From Methanofollis formosanus (GTDB taxonomy: Archaea > Halobacteriota > Methanomicrobia > Methanomicrobiales > Methanofollaceae), in contig NZ_CP037968.1 of NCBI RefSeq assembly GCF_019633745.1, forward strand, positions 2,052,789 to 2,116,788: a DNA stretch of 64,000 nt, given 5' to 3'. A program made the translations under genes and the position numbers. The stretch's first letter is position 1. The number at the start of each line of letters is the position of its first letter. The notes beneath the pieces were generated by a model. That model saw only the letters and a program-made list of their open reading frames with translations. It had not been told where the DNA came from and did not search any database. Of the stretch, positions 19,201 through 26,589 are shown in pieces.

Positions 19201-21655
19201 CTCATGGGAGTGGGACTTCGGGGATGGAAACGTCTCGACCGAGCAGATCCCGTCGCACGAGTACGTGACGCCAGGGACGTACACCGTCCAGTTGAACGCG
19301 AGCAACGCGTACGGCTTCAGCCTTTCTGACTCGACCGTGAAGATCCTGCCCCCGCCGCAGGCAAATTTCACTCAGAGCGTTGCGGAAGGCAACGCACCTC
19401 TTGAGGTCACCTTCACCGACGGATCAACAGGCAACGTGACCGCATGGGCATGGGACTTCGGTGACGGCAACGTCTCGACTGAAGAGAACCCCTCGCACGA
19501 GTACGTGACGCCGGGGACGTACCCCGTCGTGCTGAACGCGAGCAACGTGTACGGATTCAGCCTCTCAGAGTCCAGCGTCAAGATCCTCCCACCACCGAAG
19601 GCGAACTTCACGCAGAGTGCGGACGAGGGCAACGCACCTCTTGCGGTTGCGTTCACCGACGCCTCGACAGGCAACGTCACCTCATGGAAATGGAACTTTG
19701 GTGACGGGAACGGCTCGACCGAAGAGAATCCTTCTCATGAGTACGTGACACCCGGCACCTACACCGTCCAGTTAAACGCAAGCAACTCGTACGGCTTCAG
19801 CCTCTCTGAGTTCAGCGTGAAGATCCTGCCCCCGCCGAAGGCAAACTTCACACAGAGCGCCGGGGAAGGGAACGCGCCTCTTGCGGTTACCTTCACCGAC
19901 GCGTCCACCGGTAACGTCACCGCATGGAAATGGGACTTCGGTGACGGGAACGTCTCGACCGAAGAGAATCCATCGCACGAGTACGTGACGCCGGGGACGT
20001 ACCCCGTCGTGCTGAACGCAAGCAACGCGTACGGGTTCAGTCTATCTGATTCAACAGTTCGCATCCTCGCCCCACCAGCAGCGAACTTTACGCAGAGTGC
20101 TGAAGAAGGGAACGCGCCTCTTGCGGTTACCTTCACCGACGCGTCCACCGGCAACGTCACCGCATGGAAATGGGACTTCGGCGACGGCAATGTCTCAACT
20201 GAAGAGAATCCTTCTCATGAGTACGTGACGCCCAGCACCTACACCGTCCGCCTGAACGCAAGCAACCTGTACGGCTTCAGCCTCTCTGAGTCCAGTGTGA
20301 CGATCCTCCCACCGCCGCAGGCGAACTTCACGCAGAGCGCGGGCGAAGGCAACGCACCGCTGGGGGTCGAGTTCACTGATGGATCGACGGGCAACGTGAC
20401 CGCATGGCAGTGGGACTTCGGCGATGGGAATATTTCGACCAAGCAGAACCCCTCGCACGAGTACGTGACGCCGGGGACGTACCCCGTCCTGTTGAACGCA
20501 AGCAACGCGTACGGGTTCAGCCTCTCTGAGTCCGGCGTGACGATCCTCACCCCGCCGAAGGCGAACTTCACACAGAGCGCGGACGAGGGGGATGCTCCGC
20601 TGGTAGTCGAGTTCACTGATGGATCGACTGGCAACGTGACCGCATGGCAGTGGGACTTCGGCGACGGCAACGTCTCGACCGAAGAGAACCCCTCGCACGA
20701 GTACGTGACACCCAGCACCTACACCGTTCACCTGAACGCAAGCAATGCGTACGGGTTCAGTCTCACAGAGTCCACCGTGACCGTCCTCCAACCGCCCGTC
20801 GCCCGGTTCGGCAGCAGGACCGGTTTTGAGGGCCACTCCCTGCAGGTCGCCTTCACCGACCGTTCGACCGGGAACATCACCGCGTGGGAGTGGGCGTTCG
20901 GCGACGGCACCACCTCGACCGAAGAGAACCCGGTCCACACCTATGCGGAGTTCGGCACCTACAATGTCACCCTGAGCGTGCGGAACGCCTACGACGCAAA
21001 CGCCACCACCGCCGCCGTCACCCTCACCGCTCCCTCCTCCCATGGCGGCCGCTCGCCCGCGTCGGCCGGTGCGGCAAGCAATATCCCGGCCGGCGGCCAC
21101 GCCTCCTTCGGGGTGCGTGAATCGGCGATCCATGAGGTGACGGTGACCGCCGCTGAAGCGGTCTCGCACGTCTTGGTCACCGTCGAACCGACCGCAAAGC
21201 CGAACCGTGTCGAGGCCCCGGCCGCGGCGGTGTACGAGTACGACCAGGTGACGCTGTACCACACCACCGACGAGGCTCTTGCCGGCGCCGACCTCGACTT
21301 CACCGTTCCGAAGACATGGCTCGATGAGCAGGGCGCCGGCCCGGAGAGCGTGGTGCTGTACCGCTACCACGACGGCGCGTGGCACGCCCTCCCGACCAGC
21401 ATCGTCGGCGAGGACGAGCACGGGTACTCCTTCTCTGCCGAGAGTCAGGGCTTCGCGCTCTTTGCGATTGGGGCAGACGGCACAGGTGTGCATCCCTCTG
21501 CAGGCACGAACGTCACCCGACCGACCCCTGACATCGCTGAACCGGTGACGACCGCTGCCACCCCGGCCACCACCCCGCAACAGCAGAGCCCCCTGCCCTG
21601 GTGGCTGGCGGCCGTTGCCGCCGGCGCCGCCGTCTCCCTTAGGCGCCGCAGGTGA
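13274..21655 (+). CDS. Giant secreted surface protein: three beta-helix modules, 19 PKD domains, PGF-pre-PGF-like domain, C-terminal anchor
   Basis: Up to 2793 residues. Order by position: signal peptide (FLIGIVLLALALASPPAAAA, ~13391-13453); beta-helix 1 (~13454-14530); PKD; beta-helix 2 (~14771-15775); PKD; beta-helix 3 (~16013-16920); four divergent PKDs; twelve near-identical 80-residue PKDs (17921-20800); one divergent PKD; a PGF-pre-PGF-like domain (~21040-21480); a Thr/Pro linker; a membrane helix (PLPWWLAAVAAGAAVSL) and RRRR. Each beta-helix module resembles NosD-type surface proteins and ends in a Ca-site-like DLDLDGICDEGY motif or variant. Each array unit has four N-glycosylation sequons (ANFT, GNVT, GNVS, LNAS). 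Probably an envelope or adhesion protein. The start is uncertain: ATG 13274, or ATC 13337 behind AGGAGG. Confidence 0.88.
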   Translation: MIYLFLIIITHWDPSLFQEVLITIKQFIFKQSTDHRTRRIFLIGIVLLALALASPPAAAAEVTVNPGDSIQTAVKNAAAGDVILIRPGTYVESVTVNKRLTLRGEAGATVNGGITIIADGATIEGLAVNGAAGSRAIDVNWVIDAVVRGCTVSGGKYGIYIESAPNCTVEGCTLDDTITYIGINLFGSGQCRILDNQLSGSGPIGITLGDCPDCIISGNTVQDSDFAGIKLQSGCQGSVIVANTLSNTPSGIEVMDCTGQTTVLRDNTIVGARDEGVFLADTDSLIVENITVRGGGYGVRLSSVDTITLANSTITGVSTGLYVESTTTDSLIANNLFNNTKNIKVEAKITMTGTRWNTTKTAGENIRGGSFIGGNLWLTPAGTGFSQTHADLDLDGICDEGYAIADNDGKLVGTDCLPLQNGGPSAAFTVTSPVFMPGVPVTFNDTSVGAPTSWSWTFGDETLTTRNVTRTYDTAGTYLANLTVANALGTNTTTRTVTIEPFSIQGAVDIASEGDVVLVPAGTYDEIVTVDKRLTLRGSAGATVNGSITVTADGTTVEHLTVNGAGGSTSISVTGAADAVVRGCMVSGGYDGISLKSAGQSRILDNQVTGCGHYGVTLEKCPDCTISGNFVQNCNNNGIRLYDGCHGSVVESNTCSGNRGGFSVSGCEGKTTVLRDNTVLEDGDMAVHLRYVNSVIVENVTARGGQYGVALANVEDLTLTNSTFAGFTSSGLYFYYDYYVKDSLIANNHFNNTMNILIHRTSSLTNVSWNTTKTEGTNIRGGPYLGGNLWLTPKGTGFSQTRADLDLDGICDDACAIKNAVAVIVGTDYLPLQNGGPSANFTITPSSAMTGVPVAFNDTSLSTPTSWLWTFDGKTETTRNVTRTYPAEGTHQVTLTVKNEFGTNTTTRTFDVAPYTIQGAVNAASEGDVVLVPAGTYTETVTVDKNITLRGSENAVLNGRITITTGADGATVENLTVNGVKDLSTIGLSKVSGCTVRYNTVTGGSYGIFLGSQCSDCLVSDNRVEDCSLSEIAFSSCGSGNEIVANTCSGGDYGFSVQFCTGASNALRDNIALDTNGIELYNPGSVIIENLTTDGGSWGVTHYGDGDLTLTNSTIAGARTGLLFWGGSCLDHALIANNRFNVTANVDIKSGAKMANVRWNTTKTFGKNIGGGPYLGGNLWLTPAGVGFSETHFDRNGDGICDEGYDLGAGCIDSLPLHTCLPTANFTFAPAGGSTPLEVQFADTSSGVKPRTYRWDFGDNTPAVDFVHPSHTFTTNGTHQVSLTVTNDFGSDTTTKTVTALDLPVAVVSANLTEGNAPLTVQFTDASTGCVFTRLWDFDDRTNATAAVVSHTFEMAGTYNVILNASNPYASNETAVTVVVHEAPEANFTFTPAAGNTPLTVTFNETSTGDIDTWAWDFGDGTPAGSGRNVTHTFDTKGTFPVILTASNAFGSNATTRTVTVHEAPAAGFDLNISEGNDPLTVLVTNTSTGDFTKCVLDFGDGSGEVEMTGETATHTFAGPDTYTVTLNASNAYGFNITTSTVTVHEAPEANFTQSTGDGNAPLEVAFTDGSTGNVTSWAWDFGDGNVSTVQSPSHEYVTPGTYTVHLNASNAYGFSLSDSTVNVLAPPTANFTQSAEEGNAPLTVVFTDGSTGNVTAWQWDFGDGNVSTEQSPSHKYVTPGTYTVHLNASNAYGFSLSESSVRILPPPKANFTQSVAEGNAPLEVAFTDTSAGNVTSWRWDFGDGNISTEQNPSHEYVTAGTYTVLLNASNAYGFSLSESGVKILSPPKANFTKSAGEGNAPLAVAFTDASMGNVTAWQWDFGDGNVSTEQIPSHEYVTPGTYTVRLNASNAYGFSISESSVKILAPPQANFTQSVAEGNAPLEVTFTDASTGNVTAWKWDFGDGNVSTEQSPSHEYVTPGTYTIHLNASNAYGFSLSDSTVHILPPPKANFTQSADEGNAPLEVTFTDASIGNVTSWEWDFGDGNVSTEQIPSHEYVTPGTYTVQLNASNAYGFSLSDSTVKILPPPQANFTQSVAEGNAPLEVTFTDGSTGNVTAWAWDFGDGNVSTEENPSHEYVTPGTYPVVLNASNVYGFSLSESSVKILPPPKANFTQSADEGNAPLAVAFTDASTGNVTSWKWNFGDGNGSTEENPSHEYVTPGTYTVQLNASNSYGFSLSEFSVKILPPPKANFTQSAGEGNAPLAVTFTDASTGNVTAWKWDFGDGNVSTEENPSHEYVTPGTYPVVLNASNAYGFSLSDSTVRILAPPAANFTQSAEEGNAPLAVTFTDASTGNVTAWKWDFGDGNVSTEENPSHEYVTPSTYTVRLNASNLYGFSLSESSVTILPPPQANFTQSAGEGNAPLGVEFTDGSTGNVTAWQWDFGDGNISTKQNPSHEYVTPGTYPVLLNASNAYGFSLSESGVTILTPPKANFTQSADEGDAPLVVEFTDGSTGNVTAWQWDFGDGNVSTEENPSHEYVTPSTYTVHLNASNAYGFSLTESTVTVLQPPVARFGSRTGFEGHSLQVAFTDRSTGNITAWEWAFGDGTTSTEENPVHTYAEFGTYNVTLSVRNAYDANATTAAVTLTAPSSHGGRSPASAGAASNIPAGGHASFGVRESAIHEVTVTAAEAVSHVLVTVEPTAKPNRVEAPAAAVYEYDQVTLYHTTDEALAGADLDFTVPKTWLDEQGAGPESVVLYRYHDGAWHALPTSIVGEDEHGYSFSAESQGFALFAIGADGTGVHPSAGTNVTRPTPDIAEPVTTAATPATTPQQQSPLPWWLAAVAAGAAVSLRRRR
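13326..13339 (+). promoter_or_regulatory. Strong Shine-Dalgarno followed by ATC instead of ATG
   Basis: AGGAGG at 13326-13331 is followed by TTCTT and then ATC ACG ATC AAA in the frame of the giant surface protein. The expected start codon position is occupied by ATC. Translation from there would give a short basic N-terminus and then a normal signal peptide. The only canonical start upstream in frame is the ATG at 13274, which lies within AT-rich promoter-like DNA. Confidence 0.5.
17921..20800 (+). repeat. Twelve in-frame 240-bp tandem repeats encoding PKD domains
   Basis: GC.AA.TT.AC.CAGAG recurs at exactly 240-bp spacing from 17921 to 20561 with no length variation, giving twelve 80-codon units with the core WDFGDGNVSTE..PSHEYVTPGTY. 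A second level of similarity has a 480-bp offset: about 18738-18943 and 19218-19423 are close to identical. Units 9 and 10 share long identical runs. This is the pattern of recent unequal exchange or gene conversion. Confidence 0.95.
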
Positions 21656-21761
21656 GGGAGAAAACTCTTCTTTCTCTCATTTTTACCGGGTTTATCGCAC
21701 TGCAGGAGCACATCCCCGGCAATCCTTATCCTCCCTGCCGCCCACCGATCAGGAACACACC

Positions 21762-22637
21762 ATGGTCAGACGCACCCGCATCGCCCTCATGGCAACGCTC
21801 ATCGCCCTCATTGCCTTCCCTGTGGCCTTCGTCCTCACGGCCTCGGCCGAGGCGGAGAGCCTCACGGTCACGCGTCTTCAGGTCGAGGGGGTGCCGGGCA
21901 CGATCGTCTTCGTCGCCGATCTCCACCTCAGAGAAGAGACGGCCCCGCTGATCGAGCGGGTGGTCGAGGAGGTGAACGCTCTCGACGCCTCCCTGGTACT
22001 CATCGGAGGGGACTGCATCTCTTCGGGGCGGCAGGACTTCCCGTACCTCGACCTTCTGGCCGGGATCGAGGCACCGGCCTATGCAGTCCTCGGCAACCAC
22101 GACTACGGGCGCTCCACCCGTGACCTTGACGAGACTGCCCTCGCAGAGGTGAACCCCACCGTCGGAGGCTACGACCTCTCCCCCCTCGACGACGGCGAGG
22201 CCGACACCACCCTTGCCGACGCCGTCGCCGGACGACTCGAGGCGGCCGGGGTGAAGGTGCTGCGAAACGAGTATGCGGTGGAAGAGATCGACGGCCGGCG
22301 CCTCCTCATCGTCGGCCTCGACGACGCCCTTGCCGGGAGGACGGCGTGCCCCGACGAACTGCCCGCCGCCGACTATACCGTCCTCCTCCTCCATGAACCA
22401 GAATACCGTGCGGCATGGGACGGCGACCTCCTCCTCTGCGGCCATACGCACGGCGGGCAGATCGACCTTCCCATCCTCGGCAAACCCGCGGCATGGCTCG
22501 GCCACTGGCCCTTTGCCGGGCGGCTGGACGAAGGGGACCGGACGCTCTATATCGGCCGCGGGCTCGGGACCACGCCGTTCCTCGGGATGAGTTTAAGGTA
22601 CAACTGCCCGCCTGAGATCACGGTCATTGAGGCATAG
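21762..22637 (+). CDS. Membrane-anchored or secreted metallophosphoesterase (YkuE-like)
   Basis: 291 residues. A signal/anchor helix (residues 7-30, LMATLIALIAFPVAFVLTA) is followed by a calcineurin-like phosphoesterase domain: FVADLHLREE (motif I; DxH), LIGGDCIS (motif II), LGNHDYG (motif III), LLLHEPE and CGHTHGGQIDLP (GHTH metal ligands). The layout resembles YkuE/YaeI-type phosphodiesterases acting on lipid-linked substrates at the outer membrane face. The ATG at 21762 has CAGGAA eight bases upstream. It follows the giant surface protein by 106 bp on the same strand. Confidence 0.9.
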   Translation: MVRRTRIALMATLIALIAFPVAFVLTASAEAESLTVTRLQVEGVPGTIVFVADLHLREETAPLIERVVEEVNALDASLVLIGGDCISSGRQDFPYLDLLAGIEAPAYAVLGNHDYGRSTRDLDETALAEVNPTVGGYDLSPLDDGEADTTLADAVAGRLEAAGVKVLRNEYAVEEIDGRRLLIVGLDDALAGRTACPDELPAADYTVLLLHEPEYRAAWDGDLLLCGHTHGGQIDLPILGKPAAWLGHWPFAGRLDEGDRTLYIGRGLGTTPFLGMSLRYNCPPEITVIEA

Positions 22638-23337
22638 CGGTACGTCATCACCGAAATGTTGGATGTTTGGCTTTGTGGCTCTGTAGAAACCATTTTCTTT
22701 TCATCACCTCACCCCCCCGGTGAACTGAATCCATCGCCTTCCCTCATGCTCACGCTCGGGGGGAGCGTCCCCGAGACCCCCGGGATAGGAGCGGGAAGGC
22801 TGAGAAGTGGCGATGAAGAGGGGGGTGCCGTCCACCGCCCATCGATCGCGCGGGGGGTTGCTGGGGGCGGCAAGCCCCCCGTCGAAGAGAACTATCAGGA
22901 GGATTTCTACAGAGCCGGTTTTGTAGAATTGCCCATGAACCCCGGGCTCAAGCATACGCGGTTGAATATTTCTCGTCGCTTGCTCTCTCTCTTTTCAAGA
23001 CAGGAGAATCGGTGGGGATCGTGTTCCATGGCCGCCCCTCGGCTATCTTCATCGTGGGGGCCTGAGATCGGCACCGGGCATGAGGGATCGAGCGGTTGCG
23101 ATCCCGGTTCAGTCGATTTTATCTCTCATGAGAGAAGAGAGAGTGAAGTAGATGCCGGGACTGGCGGTCCGGGACGCCCCGAGATGTCTCTTGCAGCAAA
23201 CTCTTCTGTTTTACAGCCGTTTGCGGCAGTTTGCGGAAGGTGCCGCCACTCAACGGGCGGCGTGGCGGGGATTGATCCGCTTTTTCTCTGTCAGAAGTCG
23301 AGATCGTGGATCAGTTACAACATTTCGGGTTTCGCAC

Positions 23338-23389
23338 ACACCCACCCACCCGCAGACCCATGCGTACCCGCTACCGGGTGGGTGTGGGT
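23338..23389 (+). terminator. GC-rich hairpin followed by T-run, terminator or small-RNA end candidate
   Basis: Left arm ACCCACCCG (23344-23352) pairs with CGGGTGGGT (23375-23383), and the stem extends imperfectly on both sides. The 22-base loop includes ATGCGTACC. TTTT follows immediately at 23389. It is 700 bp downstream of the phosphoesterase, so it may instead end an unannotated RNA. Confidence 0.35.
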
Positions 23390-23411
23390 TTTGCTGTAAT
23401 ATAGTACTAAG

Positions 23412-23429
23412 AGAGAGACGCGTCTCTCT
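23412..23429. promoter_or_regulatory. Perfect 18-bp palindrome AGAGAGACG/CGTCTCTCT
   Basis: The sequence is exactly self-complementary. It is flanked by ATAGTACTAAG upstream and CTGTACTAGTACTGTACG downstream, which is itself rich in GTAC palindromes. No divergent gene pair surrounds it; it sits between the 3' ends of two convergent genes. Function is unknown. Confidence 0.4.
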
Positions 23430-23628
23430 ATCTGTACTAGTACTGTACGATCGAACACCTCTCCTCGCCCTTTGATCTTCGCGGCACCTGCTGAAATTCT
23501 GCTGAAAACCTGCTGCAATGTTGTAAACGTCGTCGGCGATCCTGACCGCTGCCCCTGACTCCCGGGATGACGAGGGGGTCGGGAATCGTCCGGCTTCGTT
23601 CCCGTGGCGACCTTCTGTTCCCGACATC

Positions 23629-24477
23629 CTACCGGTCGTCTTCCCGGACACAGTAGAGATACTCCTGCGCCCACCCGGCGTACCGCCCGAAGTGCCGGCG
23701 GGCAAAGGAGGCGATCTCCTCGTATTCCTTAGGGCTCATCCCACCGCTCTCATTGAGGTGGGGGAGGTAGGCGCGGCGCATGATCCGTCTGATCCAGACG
23801 TCCACCGGAAAGGCCTCGTACTGCTGGAAGGCGAAGAGGAGGATACAGTCCGCGGCCTTCGGGCCGACGCCCGGGAAGCGGAGGAGTTCGGTCTTTGCCT
23901 CCGGGTACGGGAGGCCGGCGAGCCGCGCCGCCCAGTCCGGATCGTCCGCACACATCCGTGCGGTCGTGCAGATATAGGGCGCCCGGTACCCGAGGACGCA
24001 TGCCCTGAGGGCGTCCTCGCTGCAGGGCGCGAGGGCCGCCGCGTCCGGGAAGGCGTGGGCCCCGCCGGGAAGAGGCGTGCCGTACCGCTCCGAGAGAAGA
24101 CGGACCCGTTTTTTGACCGTCGGGATGTTGGTGTTGGTGGCGCAGATATAGGAGATGAGAGTCTCGAAGGGCTCCTGCCTGAGCAGGCGCAGGCCGGTGC
24201 AGGAGGCGACCGCCCGGTGGATTGTCGGGTCGGTGTCGATGGAGGCAAGGATCTCGTTCAGGTCGAGGTCGAGGGCGAAGTAGTCGGTGACGAACGCCTC
24301 GTCCGCCCCAGAGAAAGAGAGTGTCTCTCCGTCCTGCCGGATCCTGACCGCCCGGCCCCGCGCCGTGCCCGACCAGGTGCCGTCCGCACCCTTCTCCCAC
24401 CGGAACGCCTGCCCGCACCCGAGCGTGGCGTCGAGGTCGAAGGGCGTGTCGGCATCGAGGACGATGGAATCGTTCAT
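23629..24477 (-). CDS. ogg: 8-oxoguanine DNA glycosylase/lyase
   Basis: 282 residues. The N-terminal Ogg domain with LGCGQAFRW (residues ~19-27) precedes the helix-hairpin-helix glycosylase core: RFPGVGPKAADCILLFAF with the catalytic lysine, then FPVDVWIRRIM with the catalytic aspartate. LRLLRQEPFETLISYICATN matches the conserved Ogg1 motif. It excises 8-oxoguanine and nicks the strand in base-excision repair. The ATG at 24477 lies 15 bp after the nifB-like stop, on the same strand, so the two are probably co-transcribed, although functionally unrelated. Confidence 0.92.
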   Translation of the reverse strand: MNDSIVLDADTPFDLDATLGCGQAFRWEKGADGTWSGTARGRAVRIRQDGETLSFSGADEAFVTDYFALDLDLNEILASIDTDPTIHRAVASCTGLRLLRQEPFETLISYICATNTNIPTVKKRVRLLSERYGTPLPGGAHAFPDAAALAPCSEDALRACVLGYRAPYICTTARMCADDPDWAARLAGLPYPEAKTELLRFPGVGPKAADCILLFAFQQYEAFPVDVWIRRIMRRAYLPHLNESGGMSPKEYEEIASFARRHFGRYAGWAQEYLYCVREDDR

Positions 24478-24491
24478 CAGAAAAAAAGGAG

Positions 24492-25412
24492 TTATTCTTT
24501 GCTCTCGCCGCAGCCGCTCTCGCCGCAATAGATCCGCGACTGCACGTCGTGCCCGAGCCTCCCGATGGCGTCGGAGCGGCAGCGTGCGCAGTGGCGCATC
24601 TGTTTGATGAAGGGAGCGCACCGGTCCTGCATCGCCCGCTTCTCCGTCGGTGTCGGGGGGGTGATGTGGGCCAGTTTATACTGCGGGATGAGCGGGATGA
24701 GGTTGAAGGAGAAGGCACCGAGTTCCCCGACTTTCTTTGCGATCGCCGGGATGTGCTCGTCGTTGATGCCGGGGATGTAGACGCAGTTGACCTTCACGAA
24801 CATCTTGCGCTCGACCGCCATCCTGATCCCCTCAAGCTGCTGTTCGAGGAGGACCTCCGCGGCTTCCCGCCCGGTATAGTGGGTGCCGCGATAGTTCACA
24901 TATGAATAGATCTGCTCGCCGATCGCCGGGTCGATGGCATTGAGGGTGACCGTGACATTGCCGACATCGTACTTCTGGAGTTCGTCGATCGAGTCGGGAA
25001 GGAGGAGGCCGTTTGTCGAGAGGCACATGATCAGGTGGGGGAAAGCTTCATGGACCAACCGGAGGGTCTCGAAGGTCTCGGGGTTTGCGAGGGGTTCGCC
25101 CGGACCCGCGATCCCGATCACCTTCACGTACGGGAACTGGTCCATCACCTTCTTCACCAGGTCAAGGGCCTCGTCCGGTTTCACCACCCTGGAGGTCACC
25201 CCGGGCCTGCTCTCGTTCACACAGTCGAAGTCCCGGATGCAGTAGTTGCACTGGATGTTGCACTTCGGTGCGACCGGCAGGTGACAGCGCCCGCAGGTGT
25301 GGTGGGCCTTTTCACTGTAACAGGGGTGTTCCTGGACCTTCCGGAGCTGTTCCGGGTCGTAGGGCACCTCCTGCCCCTCGACATTTGCGTTCCTGTATCC
25401 TTCGTCGGCCAT
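24492..25412 (-). CDS. nifB: NifB-type radical SAM protein (archaeal short form, lacks NifX domain)
   Basis: NifB assembles the 8Fe-9S-C core of nitrogenase cofactor from two 4Fe-4S clusters and SAM. The ~306-residue sequence has the characteristic HPCYSEKAHHTCGRCHLPVA, the radical SAM motif CNIQCNYC (CxxxCxxC), RDFDCVNESRPGVTS, GIAGPGEPLANPETF and a Cys-rich C-terminus (MRHCARCRSDAIGRLG). The bacterial NifX-like C-terminal domain is absent, as in other methanogens. The ATG at 25412 is preferred over a TTG at 25421. No other nif gene is in the window; the Mo/W island begins 1.7 kb away. Confidence 0.92.
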   Translation of the reverse strand: MADEGYRNANVEGQEVPYDPEQLRKVQEHPCYSEKAHHTCGRCHLPVAPKCNIQCNYCIRDFDCVNESRPGVTSRVVKPDEALDLVKKVMDQFPYVKVIGIAGPGEPLANPETFETLRLVHEAFPHLIMCLSTNGLLLPDSIDELQKYDVGNVTVTLNAIDPAIGEQIYSYVNYRGTHYTGREAAEVLLEQQLEGIRMAVERKMFVKVNCVYIPGINDEHIPAIAKKVGELGAFSFNLIPLIPQYKLAHITPPTPTEKRAMQDRCAPFIKQMRHCARCRSDAIGRLGHDVQSRIYCGESGCGESKE

Positions 25413-25512
25413 GTCAAACAAATCACATATCTCTCCGTCTCTATATTACAGTTCGGTTTCCGGACCCGGGATGGGGAAACGCTTATATCGGCCCGGACAT
25501 ATCGTGAATTAT

Positions 25513-26025
25513 ATGAATCCCCGTGTTTCCCTTCTCATGGTCCTCTGTCTCGGCATAACGGTGCTTTTCGCCGGGTGCACTTCGCCAGTGGGGCCGCAAC
25601 CCACGCCGACCCCGACGGCGACCCCGGTCGCCACGACGCCGGTGCCGGCGGTCGAGAGCCCGGTCATGATCATCGACCCCAGGCTCGACGAGATGAAGAT
25701 CAGCCTCGAAGCCGTCGAACGCGAGGACGGGCAGGGCGTGATCCTCAAACTCAAGGTCGACCCGCACGGGGCTGCGATCTCGAGGGATGGTGCCGACATC
25801 CTCACGACCTTCTTCGCCTACAACACCGCAGACAAACCCGCAGGGTATGCGCCTGCATCGGCCGATGAGGTCAGGTCGGCCGGGATCCCGTACAGGAGCA
25901 TCTTCTTCACCGTCTATGACGCCCCGGTCGAGTTTACCGCCGACCTCCCGCGGGACTCGGAGATCAAAGGGCTCGACATCTCGAAGGATTATGTCTACGG
26001 GGCGGTCGTCTGGATCCGCGACTGA
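25513..26025 (+). CDS. Predicted lipoprotein of unknown function
   Basis: 170 residues. Signal sequence LLMVLCLGITVLFAGC with a lipobox (FAGC, Cys 22), then a Pro/Thr-rich linker (PTPTPTATPVATTPVP) typical of methanogen surface lipoproteins, and a ~120-residue beta-rich domain (GVILKLKVDPHGAAIS, IFFTVYDAPVEFTADL, DYVYGAVVWIRD). I do not recognise the domain. A TATA-like CTTATATCG lies ~27 bp before the ATG, which suggests a nearly leaderless transcript. Divergent from nifB. Confidence 0.75.
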   Translation: MNPRVSLLMVLCLGITVLFAGCTSPVGPQPTPTPTATPVATTPVPAVESPVMIIDPRLDEMKISLEAVEREDGQGVILKLKVDPHGAAISRDGADILTTFFAYNTADKPAGYAPASADEVRSAGIPYRSIFFTVYDAPVEFTADLPRDSEIKGLDISKDYVYGAVVWIRD

Positions 26026-26177
26026 AAAAGAACGGCGATACTCATTCGGGGTTCTTTGATCTGGTCTTCCCCCCTCCCCCCACAACGAGGAGAGAAGGGC
26101 AGCGGTTTCTGGCATGCCCCTTCCGTTAGCGAGTTCTGAGGGAGTATGAGTGTTTCAACCCGGTCGAAAAAAGGTGG

Positions 26178-26444
26178 TCAGGTGTCGCAGCCCGGCACTG
26201 CCATCACCTGAAAGATTGCCCGGCCCTTTGCCGTGATTTTGGCCGTGGTGAAGAGATAGGGTTCTCCGGAGGTGCGATGATGGACCTCCACGGCCCCCAT
26301 CTCTTCGAGTTCTCTGACTGCAACGTTGATCTCATGTGAGGAGAGCCCGGTCATCTTCTCCAGGTCTTTGCCGCCATACTGGCGCATCGCACTGCCGACC
26401 AGGGCATACAACACTTTCTCTGCAGATTTTCCCGGTTTTTTCAT
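26178..26444 (-). CDS. Small winged-helix regulator
   Basis: 88 residues forming a single winged helix-turn-helix: EKVLYALVGSAMRQYGGKDL, KMTGLSSHEINVAVRELEEM (recognition helix) and a wing EVHHRTSGEPYLFTTAKITAKG. It resembles MarR/ArsR-like single-domain archaeal regulators and ends with PGCDT. It is divergent from the tungstate transporter operon (start 26590), so it is a candidate regulator of it, though nothing in the sequence proves this. Confidence 0.75.
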   Translation of the reverse strand: MKKPGKSAEKVLYALVGSAMRQYGGKDLEKMTGLSSHEINVAVRELEEMGAVEVHHRTSGEPYLFTTAKITAKGRAIFQVMAVPGCDT

Positions 26445-26589
26445 TCCTTTCCTCCTTTCTCTGTGGTCTCCAGTACGTCCTCATCCCGGTCTCTGAGAAT
26501 AAAATCTTTGTATGTCGGCGGAGGCGGGGACGGGTTCGGGAGACTATGTGGCAAGAAATATAATGTCAAAGCTATATTATGTCCCTGCC

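Larger units (their letters stand above)
22638..23628. repeat. Non-coding stretch with an inverted repeat copy, a GC-rich hairpin and a palindrome
   Basis: GGCTCTGTAGAAA, the family end motif, lies just past the phosphoesterase stop (~22676). A minus-orientation copy runs about 22915-23070 (GGCTCAAGCATACG, ATTTCTCGTCGCTTG, TTTTCAAGACAGGAGAATCGG). From about 23150 to 23628 there is no repeat and no credible gene, but there is a hairpin at 23338-23389 and a perfect palindrome at 23412-23429. Confidence 0.6.

Noticed and set aside
20195-21580. 461-residue minus-strand open frame opposite the PKD array
   Set aside because: It repeats with the 240-bp unit only because it mirrors the PKD repeats; no recognisable product.
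21590-21655. PGF-CTERM archaeosortase signal on the giant surface protein
   Set aside because: A membrane helix and Arg tail are present, but the PGF motif is not; the anchoring mechanism is left open.
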